DNA from: Escarpia spicata
Taxonomy: Eukaryota; Annelida; Polychaeta; Sabellida; Siboglinidae
Assembly (NCBI GenBank): GCA_963995525.1
Contig: OZ023211.1
Coordinates: 56,788,971-56,852,970, forward strand
Direction of reading: 5' to 3'
DNA length: 64,000 bases
Shown here piece after piece: positions 51,159-63,669 of this stretch (the first letter of the stretch is position 1; the number at the start of each line of letters is the position of its first letter). The notes beneath the pieces are model-generated. The model worked only from the letters and a program-made list of their open reading frames with translations, ran no database searches and had not been told where the DNA came from. The translations under genes and the position numbers were made by a program.

Positions 51159-52782
51159 AATATCTTATAATAACGTTTTGGTCTGTCTAGACTTCCCATA
51201 ATGCGATGTGATATACAGGTATTTTAAGGTGGCGTCCAATTCTTTGAAGCAGAACGTATTTACTGTGTCGTGATTGGTGCGATCTCGATCTTACTTAAAC
51301 AAATGTGATTGTGTCGTCACGATGGGTTATTATTCATGTTCTTAGCGGGGAATGTTGCGTGAACATCACCCAGTTGAGAACCTTTACGGAGTTATGGTGG
51401 TGGTGGTAAAATTATCATTTTATGCAATATAGAAATAAAATGTAAATAAAAGATAACGTTTCATTCTTGAACTCGGGGGCCACTGTGAGAGTCCAGTGTG
51501 TCTCCAGTGTGGGGGCGGCTAAAGCGCCGATGTGAGAAGATTATGCCAGTTTACGATATTTCTGGAGAAAGATGTCATTTTGCATGATTCGGTTATGGTA
51601 CAAGGTTGCACAAAGCTAAAGGGATGCACTTTTATGCAGTTCGCCAATCACATCGAATACGTACACATGCACACATACATACATAATAAAATAATTAAAT
51701 ACACGCAAAAAGACATACATTCTCGATGATAGTAATAAAGGTAAGCCTTTTAGCAAACGACTCAACTATAGCAGACATAGTTAATGGGTTACATTATTGC
51801 TTTTATGATTCCAATTTGTATGTGATCTAAACATTGAGTGCTCGAGGTGGTTCTTGACATCTGAAAATCCGGTTTCTCCAACGCTCTCCTGTCAAAGTCT
51901 AACATCGTAGATGCATATTTTGCTGCGTTATCGCGATGAGACGCTGCGCACATCTTCTTGTGCACACACTGACGTGTTGGTGCTCAGATTGTAGAGTTCA
52001 CTCGTTCTATATTGTCTCAAACTCTGCGACCTTTGACACCTTCGGCGACGTCGCCTGACAACACGCAGCTACCGGCATACATACCTCGGCATTGTCGTGG
52101 TCATTTGTAATTAGCGACTACAATTTTATGAAACTCTTGTTGGGTGTTTACATACATGCGTGTATACAGCACAAATGCACACCAGCACGCACGTGCGCAC
52201 ACATATACGCACACACGCACGCAACGTTGATCACTACCAGATCGCTACGCCAAAATATGCATGCTCTTTTTAGGAGACTGCGAAACGGAAAGGTTCCGTC
52301 TGGTTCCAACTCGATTGAAATCGAATACGGATGGTCTACCTCGCTACCCATCTTAGAGTGATACAATCACTAAGTGTCGGTTAGAATGTAGGCGATCGCA
52401 TTACACCAGCGAAGTATTAACGAGCCTCATTTCACCGCAGTAGTAAATTAGCGTGGCTATATTTGACATAGCGTCGCGTTTTCGCACGCTGGCAAAGGCG
52501 CTCGTGCCTGGACGGAAACCAACCCGAGCACGCGTGGCTTTTGATGGTTGTCGTGAACGCCTGGAAGCGGGTATAAATGAGCCGGTTACTAGGATAACGG
52601 AAACTGTGCTCTTCCCACAAGATAGCGACAGACAGCCGCATTTCCTGTCGTCGAAGTCAGCTCGGCACATCAATGGTATCATGGCGCTGCAGTAAAATGG
52701 CGCGTGTCCGCAGGAGAAAAACGTCGTTTCCAGGCTAGCGAGACATAACTATGTGACGGTGTTCACGCCGAACTGAAAGTGT
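51159..52782. other. No gene recognised
   Basis: Unassigned. Short CA-rich tracts at 51660-51690 and 52178-52222. A G+C-richer stretch at 52440-52740 has open frames on both strands and a TATAAAT at 52571, but no recognisable protein. Confidence 0.4.
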
Positions 52783-54407
52783 GGCATATTATGGGTTGGT
52801 TGTGTGACATACTAGATGTTGGTTATGTGACATACTAGAGGTTGATTGTGTGACATACTAGAGGTTGGTTGTGTGACATACTAGAGTTTGGTTATGTGAC
52901 ATATTAGAGTTTGGTTGTGTGACATACTAGAGTTTGGTTGTGTGACATACTAGAATTTGGTTGTGTGACATCCTAAAGGTTGATTGTGTGACATACTAGA
53001 GGTTGGTTGTGTGACATACTAGAGTTAGGTTGTGTGACATATTAGGGGGTGATTGTGTGATATACTAGAGGTTGGTTGTGTGACATACTAGAGTTAGGTT
53101 GTGTGACATATTAGAGGATGTTTGTGTGACATACTTGAGGTTGGTTGTGTGACATACTACAGTTTGGTTATGTGACATACTAGAGGTTGATTGTGTGACA
53201 TACTAGAGTTTGGTTATGTGACATACTAGAGGTTGGTTGTGTGACATACTAGAGTTTGGTTATGTGACATATTAGAGTTTGGTTGTGTGACATACTAGAG
53301 TTTGGTTGTGTGACATACTAGAATTTGGTTGTGTGACATCCTAAAGGTTGATTGTGTGACATACTAGAGGTTGGTTGTGTGACATACTAGAGTTAGGTTG
53401 TGTGACATATTAGAGTTAGGTTGTGTGACATATTAGGGGATGTTTGTGTGACATACTAGAGGTTGGTTGTGTGACACACTAGAGTTTGGTTGTGTGACAT
53501 ACTAGAGTTTGGTTGTGTGACATACTAAAGGTTGATTGTGTGACATACGAGAGGTTGGTTGTGTGATATATTATGGGCTGGTTGTGTGACATACTAGAGA
53601 TTGGTTGTGTGACATACACAAAATTGATTGTGTGACATACTAGTGGTTGGTTGTGTGACATACTAGAGGTTAGTTGTGTAACATACTAGAGGTTGGTTGT
53701 GTGATATATTATGGGTTGGTGGTGAGACATATTAGGGGATGGTTGTGTGACATTCTAGAGGTTGATTGTATGACATACTAGAGTTTGGTTGTGTGCTATT
53801 CTAGATTTTGGTTATGTGACATACTAGAGTTTGTTCTGTGGTATACTAGAGGTGTGTTGTGTGATATATTATGGGCTGGTTATGTGACATATTAGGGGAT
53901 GATTGTGTGACATACTAGATGTTGGTTGTGTGACATACTAGAGGTTGGTTGTGTGACATATTAGAGTTCGGTTGTTCATTAGAGGTTGGTTGTGTAATAT
54001 ATTATGGGCTGGTTGTATGACATATTATGGGATAGTTGTGTGACATACTAGAGGTTGATCGTGTGACATTGTTGTTTGTGAAACATTCTTGGTGTTTGTT
54101 TGTGTGACATATTAGAGGTTGGTTGTGTGACATAATATGGGCTGGTTGTGTGACATATTAGGGGATGTTTGTGTGACATACTAGAGGTTGGTTGTGGGAC
54201 ATACTAGAGTTTGGTTGTGTGACATACTAGGGTTTGGTTGTGTGACATTCTAGAGGTTGGTTGTGTGACATACTAGAGGTGTGTTGAGTGATGTTTGATG
54301 TAACTACGGGTTCGCTTTGCGACGTATTAGGGGATGGTTGTGTCACGTATTGGGGGTTGATTTTGTGACACACTATGAATTTGTTTTGTAACATATTAGG
54401 GGGTGGT
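52783..54407. repeat. 23-bp minisatellite, about 70 copies
   Basis: Unit GGTTGGTTGTGTGACATAC followed by TAGA, 23 bp, becoming more degenerate to the right. Since 23 is not a multiple of three and units carry stops, only short frames exist. Confidence 0.95.
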
Positions 54408-54514
54408 AACGTAACTGTGGTTGGGTAGAGATTTTAGTTATAAAAAACCCAGAAAGATATGAACTGTTATCCTCCCTATATAACACAACACTTACACGCT
54501 CTCACGATCGTACT

Positions 54515-54572
54515 CACGCACGCACGCACGCACGCACGCACGCACACAGGCACGCACGCACGCACGCACACA
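54515..54572. repeat. (CACG)n microsatellite
   Basis: Tetranucleotide CACG/CACA run, about 290 bp upstream of the candidate NIDO-gene start. Confidence 0.95.
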
Positions 54573-54864
54573 CACTACCTTCATATAAACCATAAACTCC
54601 AAAAACAGTCTCCTCCCTACCTATGCCTCTCCCAACCCGACCCCTGACGTCACACGCCCTATGGCTTGCAGTCGCCTGCCTGTCCCCGTGGTTGACAGCT
54701 CCAAGTCCCGCCCCTGTCTGCAACAGCCACCGCCCGCGGGGTGCGTTATCAGGGCCTGCCACAAGACGACCCGTCACACGCCGCGACGTTCTGCCGTTAG
54801 CCAGATCGTCTCCGTCGTCCTCGTTGTCTCTGTCCTCGGTGTCTTCGGGTTCTTCTGCGGCACC

Positions 54865-55059
54865 ATGCGTTGGTTGTGGACTAGCGGCCTGCTGCTGGCT
54901 TGGGTCGTCGTTGCCCGTGGCTTCAGTCGCATCGACCTGTACCCGTTCGGGGAGGACCATGGAGACAGTCGCCTCGTCATCGCCGACGACATCAGCTCCG
55001 GCGAGGTGCAACTCGACCGGGCGATCACCTACTTCAATCATCTCTACCGTAGCATCTAT
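54865..55059 (+). CDS. Signal-peptide first exon of a nidogen-like (NIDO) protein
   Basis: ATG at 54865 in the context CACCATG begins 65 codons. MRWLWTSGLLLAWVVVARG is a typical signal peptide. The mature start FSRIDLYPFGEDHGDSR followed by SSGEVQLDRAITYFNHLYRS resembles the N terminus of NIDO-domain proteins (nidogen, SNED1, alpha-tectorin), where LYPFG..GD and a later YVNTNG-type segment are characteristic. The exon ends in phase 0 at ATCTAT|GTAAGT (last base 55059). The same frame is open back to 54661, but the Kozak context and signal peptide favour 54865. Downstream exons are not identified in the window. A secreted or membrane-anchored matrix protein is the likely product. Confidence 0.55.
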
Positions 55060-55240
55060 GTAAGTACTTCGATCACCTCTACCGTAGCATCTATGTAAGT
55101 ACTTCGATCACCTCTACCGTAGCATCTATGTAAGTACTTCGATCACCTCTACCGTAGCCTCTATGTAAGTACTTCAATCACCTCTACCGTAGCCTCTATG
55201 TTAGTACTTCGATCACCTCTACCGTAGCATATATGTAAGT
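55031..55240. repeat. 35-bp tandem repeat of the exon/intron junction, six copies
   Basis: Units start at 55031, 55066, 55101, 55136, 55171 and 55206, each ACTTC(A/G)ATCA..CTCTACCGTAGC then TCTATGTAAGT. The first unit contains the last 29 coding bases of the NIDO-like exon and its donor; the others repeat both. GTAAGT occurs at 55060, 55095, 55130, 55165 and 55235, and GTTAGT at 55200. Confidence 0.95.
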
Positions 55241-55245
55241 ACCTC

Positions 55246-56116
55246 AGTCATTGTACTGCAGCATCTACGCACGTACTTGTTCGACGGCTAGAATCCGCCT
55301 GTCGGGGTTGTAGACACACACAGTTAGATGAATATGCTCAATCATGACTTGGTGCACCCTTCAATCGGTGTGAGGTATACTCAGACGCGGGACGACAAGC
55401 TGTTTCACGTGACACAAATCTAAAGGCAACGGCTGTGTGTTTCGGAAGAGACACTGTAAGCCGTTGATCCCTTTTACCAGATGTTTATGCCAGGGGAAGT
55501 AAAAACATAATTTACACGTAAGATAAATTGTCATACAACGATAGTCTCTTCCGTTATCCGGAATCACCCAAAGGCGGTAGTTTAGTTACTGACGAGAAGT
55601 TCGTTGAATCAATAAGTGTTACTGCAATAAGTGTTAACTACCAGAAATAGCGGCTGTTAAGTATTTGAAATTTATGTTTACAATTTGAACATTTCGCGTG
55701 CGCAACTTTAAAATAGCGAACGATATTTTGGGCATATTTATTACAGGCAATTTGGCGGGCGATGTACCTTAAATATACGTATTATAGTACAGAGTACATT
55801 AAGAACGACACATAAATAAATGATAGTAAATGATGCGAACATCTTAAGTTTGCATAACTGTTTTTATTCTTTGTTTATCCTGACCTTGCGTCATTGCACA
55901 TTTCCAGGCCAAAACTTCAATACACTTACAACAAATAACGCTGACGCACTTGCTAGATAATTGTATCATCAATGAGATTATTATTTTCGTCGCTTATTCC
56001 GGGTTTGTCATTATTCAAGTACTATCTATTTTCAATTTTAACAACCCACCTGTATTCCTAACACATAAACGTGCACTAAACCTCAACAACAATCCATTAC
56101 TAATGCCGATTCGACA
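55246..56116. other. No gene recognised
   Basis: Unassigned, A+T-rich from 55570. No continuation of the NIDO-like gene was recognised. Confidence 0.35.
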
Positions 56117-56637
56117 GTGGCGGATTAAGACATTCGTGGGCCTTAGGCACCTAGCACTTTCGTGGGCCCTAGGTAGACCCAGGGGCGGATCCAGAGAGGG
56201 TAATTTAGGTAGGCCCCAAAACCTCCAATTGCACTCTTTGAGGTTTGCCAAAACACTCTACTGTCGGATCGAGGGAGCGCATGCTGTTGAAGATTTTTTT
56301 TCTGGAACTTCTGCACCCTTCAGTTGTCGCGCTGTCGCGCTGTCGGTCATTACATTTGAAGACGGGGTTGGGGTGGGGTGTCTGTCATAATAACACTTAT
56401 TACATAACTAACTAGAAAGGAGAAAAATAGGAGAAAAATCTTCAACAGCATCCGCCACTTATATACTGTCTGTTAAACATTCAAACATATGAAACTTATG
56501 CAATAACCATCATTGCCCACATCATGTCTTGCTAGCTGGGTTTCGTCAATACTCAGTCTAAAAAATATGTTCGGGTATTTTCGTGGGCCCCTGGCCTTCG
56601 TGGGCCCTAGGCACGTACATATTGGTTAATCCGCCAC
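56117..56637. mobile_element. TIR element, hAT-like ends, 521 bp
   Basis: GTGGCGGATTAA at 56117-56128 and its exact complement TTAATCCGCCAC at 56626-56637. Both ends are followed inward by CGTGGGCC and TAGGCAC phrases. The base context CAGTGGCGG is reminiscent of hAT termini, but no 8-bp target duplication is clear. A second GGGGCGGATCCAG start at about 56174 and a CTGTTGAAG..CTTCAACAG pair (about 56283 and 56439) suggest nesting. Confidence 0.55.
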
Positions 56638-57292
56638 ATAATTCCGGACAGCCACTGAGTAGAACGATATCACGATCGTTTCATCGGGCAGGCGGACCGG
56701 TGGCGTATAATCGCACCCACATGTCGCCGGCTATAACTTGTACCCTGGCAGCAGCGAGTCCGGCAAACCACGAAGCTTCCGTCGATACATCGGGTCATAT
56801 CGCTGTAGGTGGTTCGCCGCGCTGAGCCGGTTGTTGTCAATCGCAACGCTTCGTTGTTGCGGACTGGTCGACCCCGGTTAGATAAGGTGGAGAAATATAT
56901 GTGACCGTATAAAGTCATGCAATAATAAAGTCGTGTAAATAATGCAATACGTTTCACAACGTTGCTCTGTTTTATAGCCCAGTTGAAAAACCGGTATGTC
57001 CGTATAATCTGTGCACGATATATAATAAAAATGTTACTGCACATAATAAGCAATATAGTGAAAGGCATAGTTTACACAGTGCAGTGTAGCCACACAAACA
57101 ATTTTTTACAAAATAGGTCAGAACTAGATATGTGTATTATTATAGTTGTTAGCAGAAAAGAACGAACTAGATAGCTGTTACGCCAAATACTATACACAAA
57201 ACATCGCGGGCGGAGACGTTGAACTGTGGACACACGTGGAGCGAGAGCACCAGCAGCCTTCTGTAGACCGGATGTACGTTGTCGCTTACTCC
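56638..57292. other. No gene recognised
   Basis: Unassigned sequence up to the assembly gap. Confidence 0.35.
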
Positions 57293-57492
57293 NNNNNNNN
57301 NNNNNNNNNNNNNNNNNNNNNNNNNNNNNNNNNNNNNNNNNNNNNNNNNNNNNNNNNNNNNNNNNNNNNNNNNNNNNNNNNNNNNNNNNNNNNNNNNNNN
57401 NNNNNNNNNNNNNNNNNNNNNNNNNNNNNNNNNNNNNNNNNNNNNNNNNNNNNNNNNNNNNNNNNNNNNNNNNNNNNNNNNNNNNNNNNNNN
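57293..57492. other. Assembly gap, 200 N
   Basis: Exactly 200 undetermined bases, a conventional scaffold-gap size, directly before a (GA)n tract. True length unknown. Confidence 0.99.
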
Positions 57493-57705
<213 letters not shown>

Positions 57706-58023
57706 GGAATAATTTGGCCCAGCTCCGTTCGTATCCTCAGCTGCGAATGTACATTGAATGTGCCAAGATGGGGCTTAATTTCGTGCAGGGCGTCATTGTG
57801 ATTTATGATTACTCGTAGAGGGACCAAAGGAAGGGCATTTTAGGGAATCCTCGACCTTTCACAACCCCGGATACCATCTTAAGTAATCACCTGCGCTGAC
57901 ATGTTTTCGGGGCCGCATCTAGCAGCGCCAATCACCCGCCACATACCGAATGATGCATGCGAGACACCGCTGCAAACCATCACGTTGACACACAGCCCCA
58001 ATTCCCGCCTCGATCTTCATTAG

Positions 58024-58115
58024 TTTATCTCGACAGATACTATTAACGTAAACCCGAAGTTGGGGGACGAACCCGTGGGAGAAAACGGGGTCTCGCTGGA
58101 AGTTGTGCCCTGCAG
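58024..58115 (+). CDS. Candidate internal exon, unidentified
   Basis: A G+C-rich plus-strand segment between CGATCTTCATTAG (acceptor-like) and CCCTGCAG|GTATGT (good donor). Read in phase 0 it gives FISTDTINVNPKLGDEPVGE then NGVSLEVVPCR. An alternative acceptor TCTCGACAG would start it at 58037. It lies 3 kb downstream of the NIDO-like exon on the same strand and its entry phase would fit, but the sequence does not look like the continuation of a NIDO domain. Confidence 0.3.
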
Positions 58116-60028
58116 GTATGTGGCGACGCCATCCCATCACGTCGTGACATTTCGTTCCTAGGACGACACATCGCAGACGGGCGCCAGCCGCTACAGGATG
58201 ACAACTCGCTCAATCGGAAGATGAGATGCGGCACCAAGTTGCTTGAGGCGACCGTCGCTCGCTTCTTCAAGACAATCCTTCCCCTTGTCCAGGCGCATTG
58301 AACACATGCATCGGAAATAGTTTGTGCCGTGTGTAGCGCGCGTGTCTTGTTATTTCTGTTGCGCTCAAATAATGTAATGCTCAATATTAGTTTAATACTA
58401 AAAGTATATTATAATTTACTTGCTCCAGATAATTGTTCTGATAAAAGACTAGTGAAATTCGCAACGCTGAGCGAGAAGTTAGATTGTCAAAACAAGTGTT
58501 GTAGTTTATGTTATTTGAAGTTTAAATATTTTAAATTGCCACAGTTCAACCTCAATATTTGTTATTTTACATGAGAGAACGCAAAGCAGGGATTACGCTG
58601 TTGGGATGTGTGATGACGTTCTAACCTTAATAAAACACTATTATTTGTGGGATATTTTTATATTCTTAATTGTCACAGCTTAATTATTTCAACGCCAACC
58701 TCAATATTTGTTTATGCTATATGAGGTATCACTGCAGGTAATTATATTGATGATAGCACATAAAATTTGCGATTGTGTGAACTAGTTATCAATAATAATC
58801 AATGAAGTTTGTGTGTCGATGCTAATTGTTTATTGAAAACAGCTAAACAGGACAAAATCTAGAACGTGGCAAAATGTCAACTCGACGCGAATGCATACAC
58901 GCACGCACACATGCACCCATACACACAAACGCACGCACACACACATTCACGCCCACACATACTCACACGCACGCGGGAGTTTGACGTTAACTAAATATTT
59001 ATTATATCTCAATACCAACATGTTGTTGCACAGTAGCAGAAGTAATGTGTTGCAACGTTTGATTTGTACGTTCATCGTCTGATATTGGTCGACATTACCG
59101 TGGCCAACGCGGGAGTGATGCTGCAAGTTCCATTACAAAAACGTCGTAATTTTATATCCATGAAAGGCTTGTCAAGTAACTTCGGTTATATACCCAAAAC
59201 AACGGCTATGCACGTATGTATGAAATACTGGTGTACTGCGTGTTATTATTGTATTTTTGTAACGTGAAAAAAAACGGCTTCAAAAACAACATGTTCTGCC
59301 TGTTGCAACCAGCCTGTACTACGGCATAGTATAGTATATAAGCGAGACCCTTGCCTATATATGTTTGTGTCGCAACTGGGAAAATGGCGGGTAGATATCA
59401 AATACGCTGGACGTATATACGCCATGGTTGGGGTGACGAACTATTACTGAGACGCTGTTGAAAAGAATGCAGAAAGACAGCGGGACTGAGAGAGCATCGA
59501 TAGTGACAGCTTAATGAGCAGCGTGAGCGATGGTGTAATTATGCTTCCGCCAGCAGCTCTTGAGGGTGGACATTGTCCTGTGGCCGCGTTCGGGCAGGGA
59601 GATCAAAGGAGTGGTCGCTCGCCTGTGAGCGGCCATCACGGGGATGGTCGAGGATCTACACTCGTTAAACGTAAACACACTGAGATAGTGCTGCGATGTA
59701 TTGTCAACTAAAGCTAAATTATGCGGTCTCGGAGATCGTCAGTGGTCTAGTAGACGTTCGCCACAAGGACTCCGGATGTAAGGACATCGGCTTAAAAAGG
59801 AACTCTTCTTTCTTGCCTTCGTTGTTTCATGAACCTGTATATATGAAAAGTCGTATACATGAAACGGTTTTACCAAGTCTCACGATGTCATTCAGCGAGT
59901 TCCGTACAGCCTTTCCATAATAGTATCATCGTTATTACACCAATAAATTATTTGGGAACAAATACTTAACTGGCAAGTAGCCAATGATAAATTTATTTTG
60001 ATTCTGAGATTCTGATTCTTTGCTAAAG
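58116..60028. other. No gene recognised
   Basis: Unassigned. Contains a CA-rich simple repeat at 58893-58976. Frames at 59514-59711 and elsewhere have no recognisable features. Confidence 0.35.
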
Positions 60029-60682
60029 CATGTTAGACCCTGTACTACAGCAACACTCGCCACGAATTAAAGCATGGTAGACCCTGTACTACAGCAACAC
60101 TTGCCACGAACTAAAGCATGGTAAACCCTGTACTACAGCAACACTCGCCACGAATTAAAGCATGGTAGACCCTGTACTACAGCAACACTCGCCACGAACT
60201 AAAGCATGGTAGACCCTGTACTACAGCAACACTCGCCACGAACTAAAACATGTTAGACCCTATACTACAGCAACACTCGCCACGAACTAAAACATGTTAG
60301 ACCTGTATTACAGCAACACTCACCACGAACTAAAGCATGTTAGACCCTGTACTACAGCAACACTCGCCATGAACTAAAACATGTTAGACCCTATACTACA
60401 GCAACACTCACCACGAACTAAAACATGTTAGACCCTGTACTACAGCAACACTCACCACGAACTAAAACATGTTAGACCCTGTACTACAGCAACACTCACC
60501 ACGAACTAAAACATGTTAGACCCTATACTACATCAACACTCGCCACGAACTAAAACATGTTAGACCCTATACTACATCAACACTCACCACGAACTAAAAC
60601 ATGTTAGACCCTATACTACATCAACACTCACAACAAACTAAAACATGTTAGACCCTGTACTACAGCAACACTCACCACGAAC
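60029..60682. repeat. 44-bp minisatellite, about 15 copies
   Basis: Unit CATGTTAGACCCTGTACTAC followed by AGCAACACTCACCACGAACTAAAA. Left units carry CATGGTAG and CTCGCC variants, right units CATGTTAG and CTCACC, so homogenisation is local. Confidence 0.95.
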
Positions 60683-60933
60683 GTGTAACTTTTTGTGTAA
60701 GCGTAAAGACTACCAGACTGTTACAGATACGTAGTTGACAAAGGTGAAGCAACGACGAATTATCAGCGATGTTTGCGTAGTGCCCATTTTGCGTGTATCT
60801 TAGTCTGCTTTGTACCAACGGCTATCATCTAGTAAACTATTGCACAAATAAATGGCGTACTTTGTGCGGTACCCGTTTCAATGTTATGCCATAATTGTAT
60901 AACAACAGTAGCCCCCTCGTTTCTCCTCGGTCT

Positions 60934-61440
<507 letters not shown>

Positions 61441-62483
61441 AAAGCACATTAATAGCCTGACCAAAAATCAGTACTGAAAGATGTTGGCAACAACATATAC
61501 CTACCCTCCAGCCTGTCTAATCACGAGACGGACGAGTTTCAAGAGGTCGTGTCATACAAATGGAGTGCGAGCGATTGTTGATACTTTCTAGAAGTTGATG
61601 AAAACTCTGTACCAGGTCCGTTACACGACATACAACACATTATGCCAATGTGGTAACATCCGAATCGTTATCTTGCATACAGTATTAATTAAAAAAACAC
61701 TCCTTAAGAAAAACAAATTTACCCACAAGATTAGAGCGTCGGCTGTACGATGCCGGAAATTGGTGTAATGAAATTCAACCAGTTGTTGACACGATTCGAC
61801 ATTCTCCCAGAACTAGTTGGACATTCTGTTAAACACGGAGCGACTGTCTCCAAGCACAACGAACCCCGCTGGGCCGCCAAGTCAGAATTACGAGCGCCAG
61901 CGAACGTTTATTAAAGCAATTTATAACGATAAGAGCTCACAGAACGACAATTTTATAAACACGACACACTCACTTCTCAACAAGCGAAATGTCGTAAAGT
62001 GCGACGCTGACACGTTCAATAAACATCGACAGCAATATACGGCTAAGTGGACTTCCTTCCACCCGATACTACGTTCTGGGGTCGGCTGTGACAATTATTC
62101 TACCGGGTGTCAGTCACCGTGTATTTACGACGTACGGGTTAATGCGAATTACTTTGGGCCGCCTTTGTCAGCGGCCTTGGGAACGTAACGCAGAGTTACT
62201 TTTGTCGCATGGAGGATGTGTGTTATAAAAGTTGGTGTGTATACTACATACCACGATTTCTGCCAGGATAACTAATGTGTGTTGGTGTGTGTTTGCCTTT
62301 TCTCTATGATGTCTTTGCCCCCTCGTCGTTGATTGCGTGTTTTACTTCTAAAAATAAAACGGGGAAAAGACATGTACAGTTAATAGTCAAGTACCACTAT
62401 CCATGAGCACAACAATTATGGAACCGTCGTCCTAAAATTATATGTTTCTTCCTCTCGTATGAACTTGAACGGATGATGTTTGT
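61441..62483 (+). other. Open stretch of unknown nature
   Basis: The plus frame 61817-62188 is open for 123 codons (NPAGPPSQNYERQRTFIKAI, then SLLNKRNVVKCDADTFNKHR) but has no ATG and follows a stop directly. A second frame from ATG 61750 (MPEIGVMKFNQLLTRFDILP) overlaps it and is open for 54 codons. An exon of an unrecognised gene or chance; no splice sites stand out. Confidence 0.2.
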
Positions 62484-63217
62484 TTGTTCCGTTTCCCCAT
62501 GCGAACTTGATGTTTATGTGAACTAACATCTACGTTCCCCTGTGCAGTTGATGTTCGTGTGTTTCGTTTCCCGATATTATCTTATAAGGTTTATGTGAGC
62601 TAACATCTAGGTTCCGTTCCCTTGTGAAGTTGATGTTCGTGTGTATCGTTTCCCGATATGAACTTATAAGGTTCATATGAGCTAACATCTAGGTTCCATT
62701 CCCTTGTGAAGTTGATGTTCGTGTGTTTCGTTTCCCGATATGAACTTATAAGGTTCATGTGAGCTAACATCTAGGTTCCGTTCCCTTGTAAAGTTGATGT
62801 TCGTGTGTATCGTTTCCCGATATGAACTTATAAGGTTCATGTGAGCTAACATCTAGGTTCCGTTCCCTTGTGAAGTTGATGTTCGTGTGTTTCGTTTCCC
62901 GATATGAACTTATAAGGTTCATATGAGCTAACATCTAGGTTCCGTTCCCTTGTGAAGTTGATGTTCGTGTGTTTCGTTTCCCGATATGAACTTATAAGGT
63001 TCATGTGAGCTAACATCTAGGTTCCATTCCCTTGTGAAGTTGATGTTCGTGTGTATCGTTTCCCGATATGAACTTATAAGGTTCATGTGAGCTAACATCT
63101 AGGTTCCGTTCCCTTGTGAAGTTGATGTTCGTATGTATCGTTTCCCGATATGAACTTATAAGGTTCATGTGAGCTAACATCTAGGTTCCGTTACCTTGTG
63201 AAGTTGATGTTCGTGTG
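62484..63217. repeat. 82-bp tandem repeat, about nine copies
   Basis: Unit GAACTTATAAGGTTCATGTG, AGCTAACATCTAGGTTCCGT, TCCCTTGTGAAGTTGATGTT, then CGTGTGTTTCGTTTCCCGAT and AT. Successive GAACTTATAAGG landmarks are 82 bp apart (62660, 62742 and onward). The first and last units are diverged. Confidence 0.95.
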
Positions 63218-63669
63218 CGCCATCGTCTATGTTCCGTTCCCCAAGTGAACGAGAGTTCATGTTTCGTGTTCCCATGTGAACGTGATGGTCGTTTGAGTTA
63301 GTTTTTTCCAAAATAATATTAATGTTTTATGATTACTATACCGATAATTAAATTTGGATAGAAACAACTTAGTTAACAAATTAGTTTTTCTTTCTCTAAA
63401 ATGCGTTTCACTACAGTAACACTAATAACGAAAGTCAAACGTATTATGCAAACTTATACAGAGCCTCCTTTCAGACTGTTAATTCATATCTTAGTTTGTG
63501 TTATCCCAACGGCTATCATCTGGTGAACTATTGCGCAAATAACTGGCTGACTTAGCATGGAACTCGCTGTGTGGCACATATTATGCAAACTGACGCCAAT
63601 GTATAATGCCATGCTTCTATTCAACTCATACTAATCTTGTATCATAATTGCAAGGTTTTCCTATATTAC

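Noticed and set aside
54514..55041. 175-codon minus-strand ORF opposite the NIDO-like exon
   Set aside because: Shadow of the G+C-rich plus-strand exon; its C terminus is the CACG microsatellite.
54623..55063. Plus-strand frame starting at 54623
   Set aside because: Low-complexity serine/proline translation in a different frame from the signal-peptide exon, without a donor in register.
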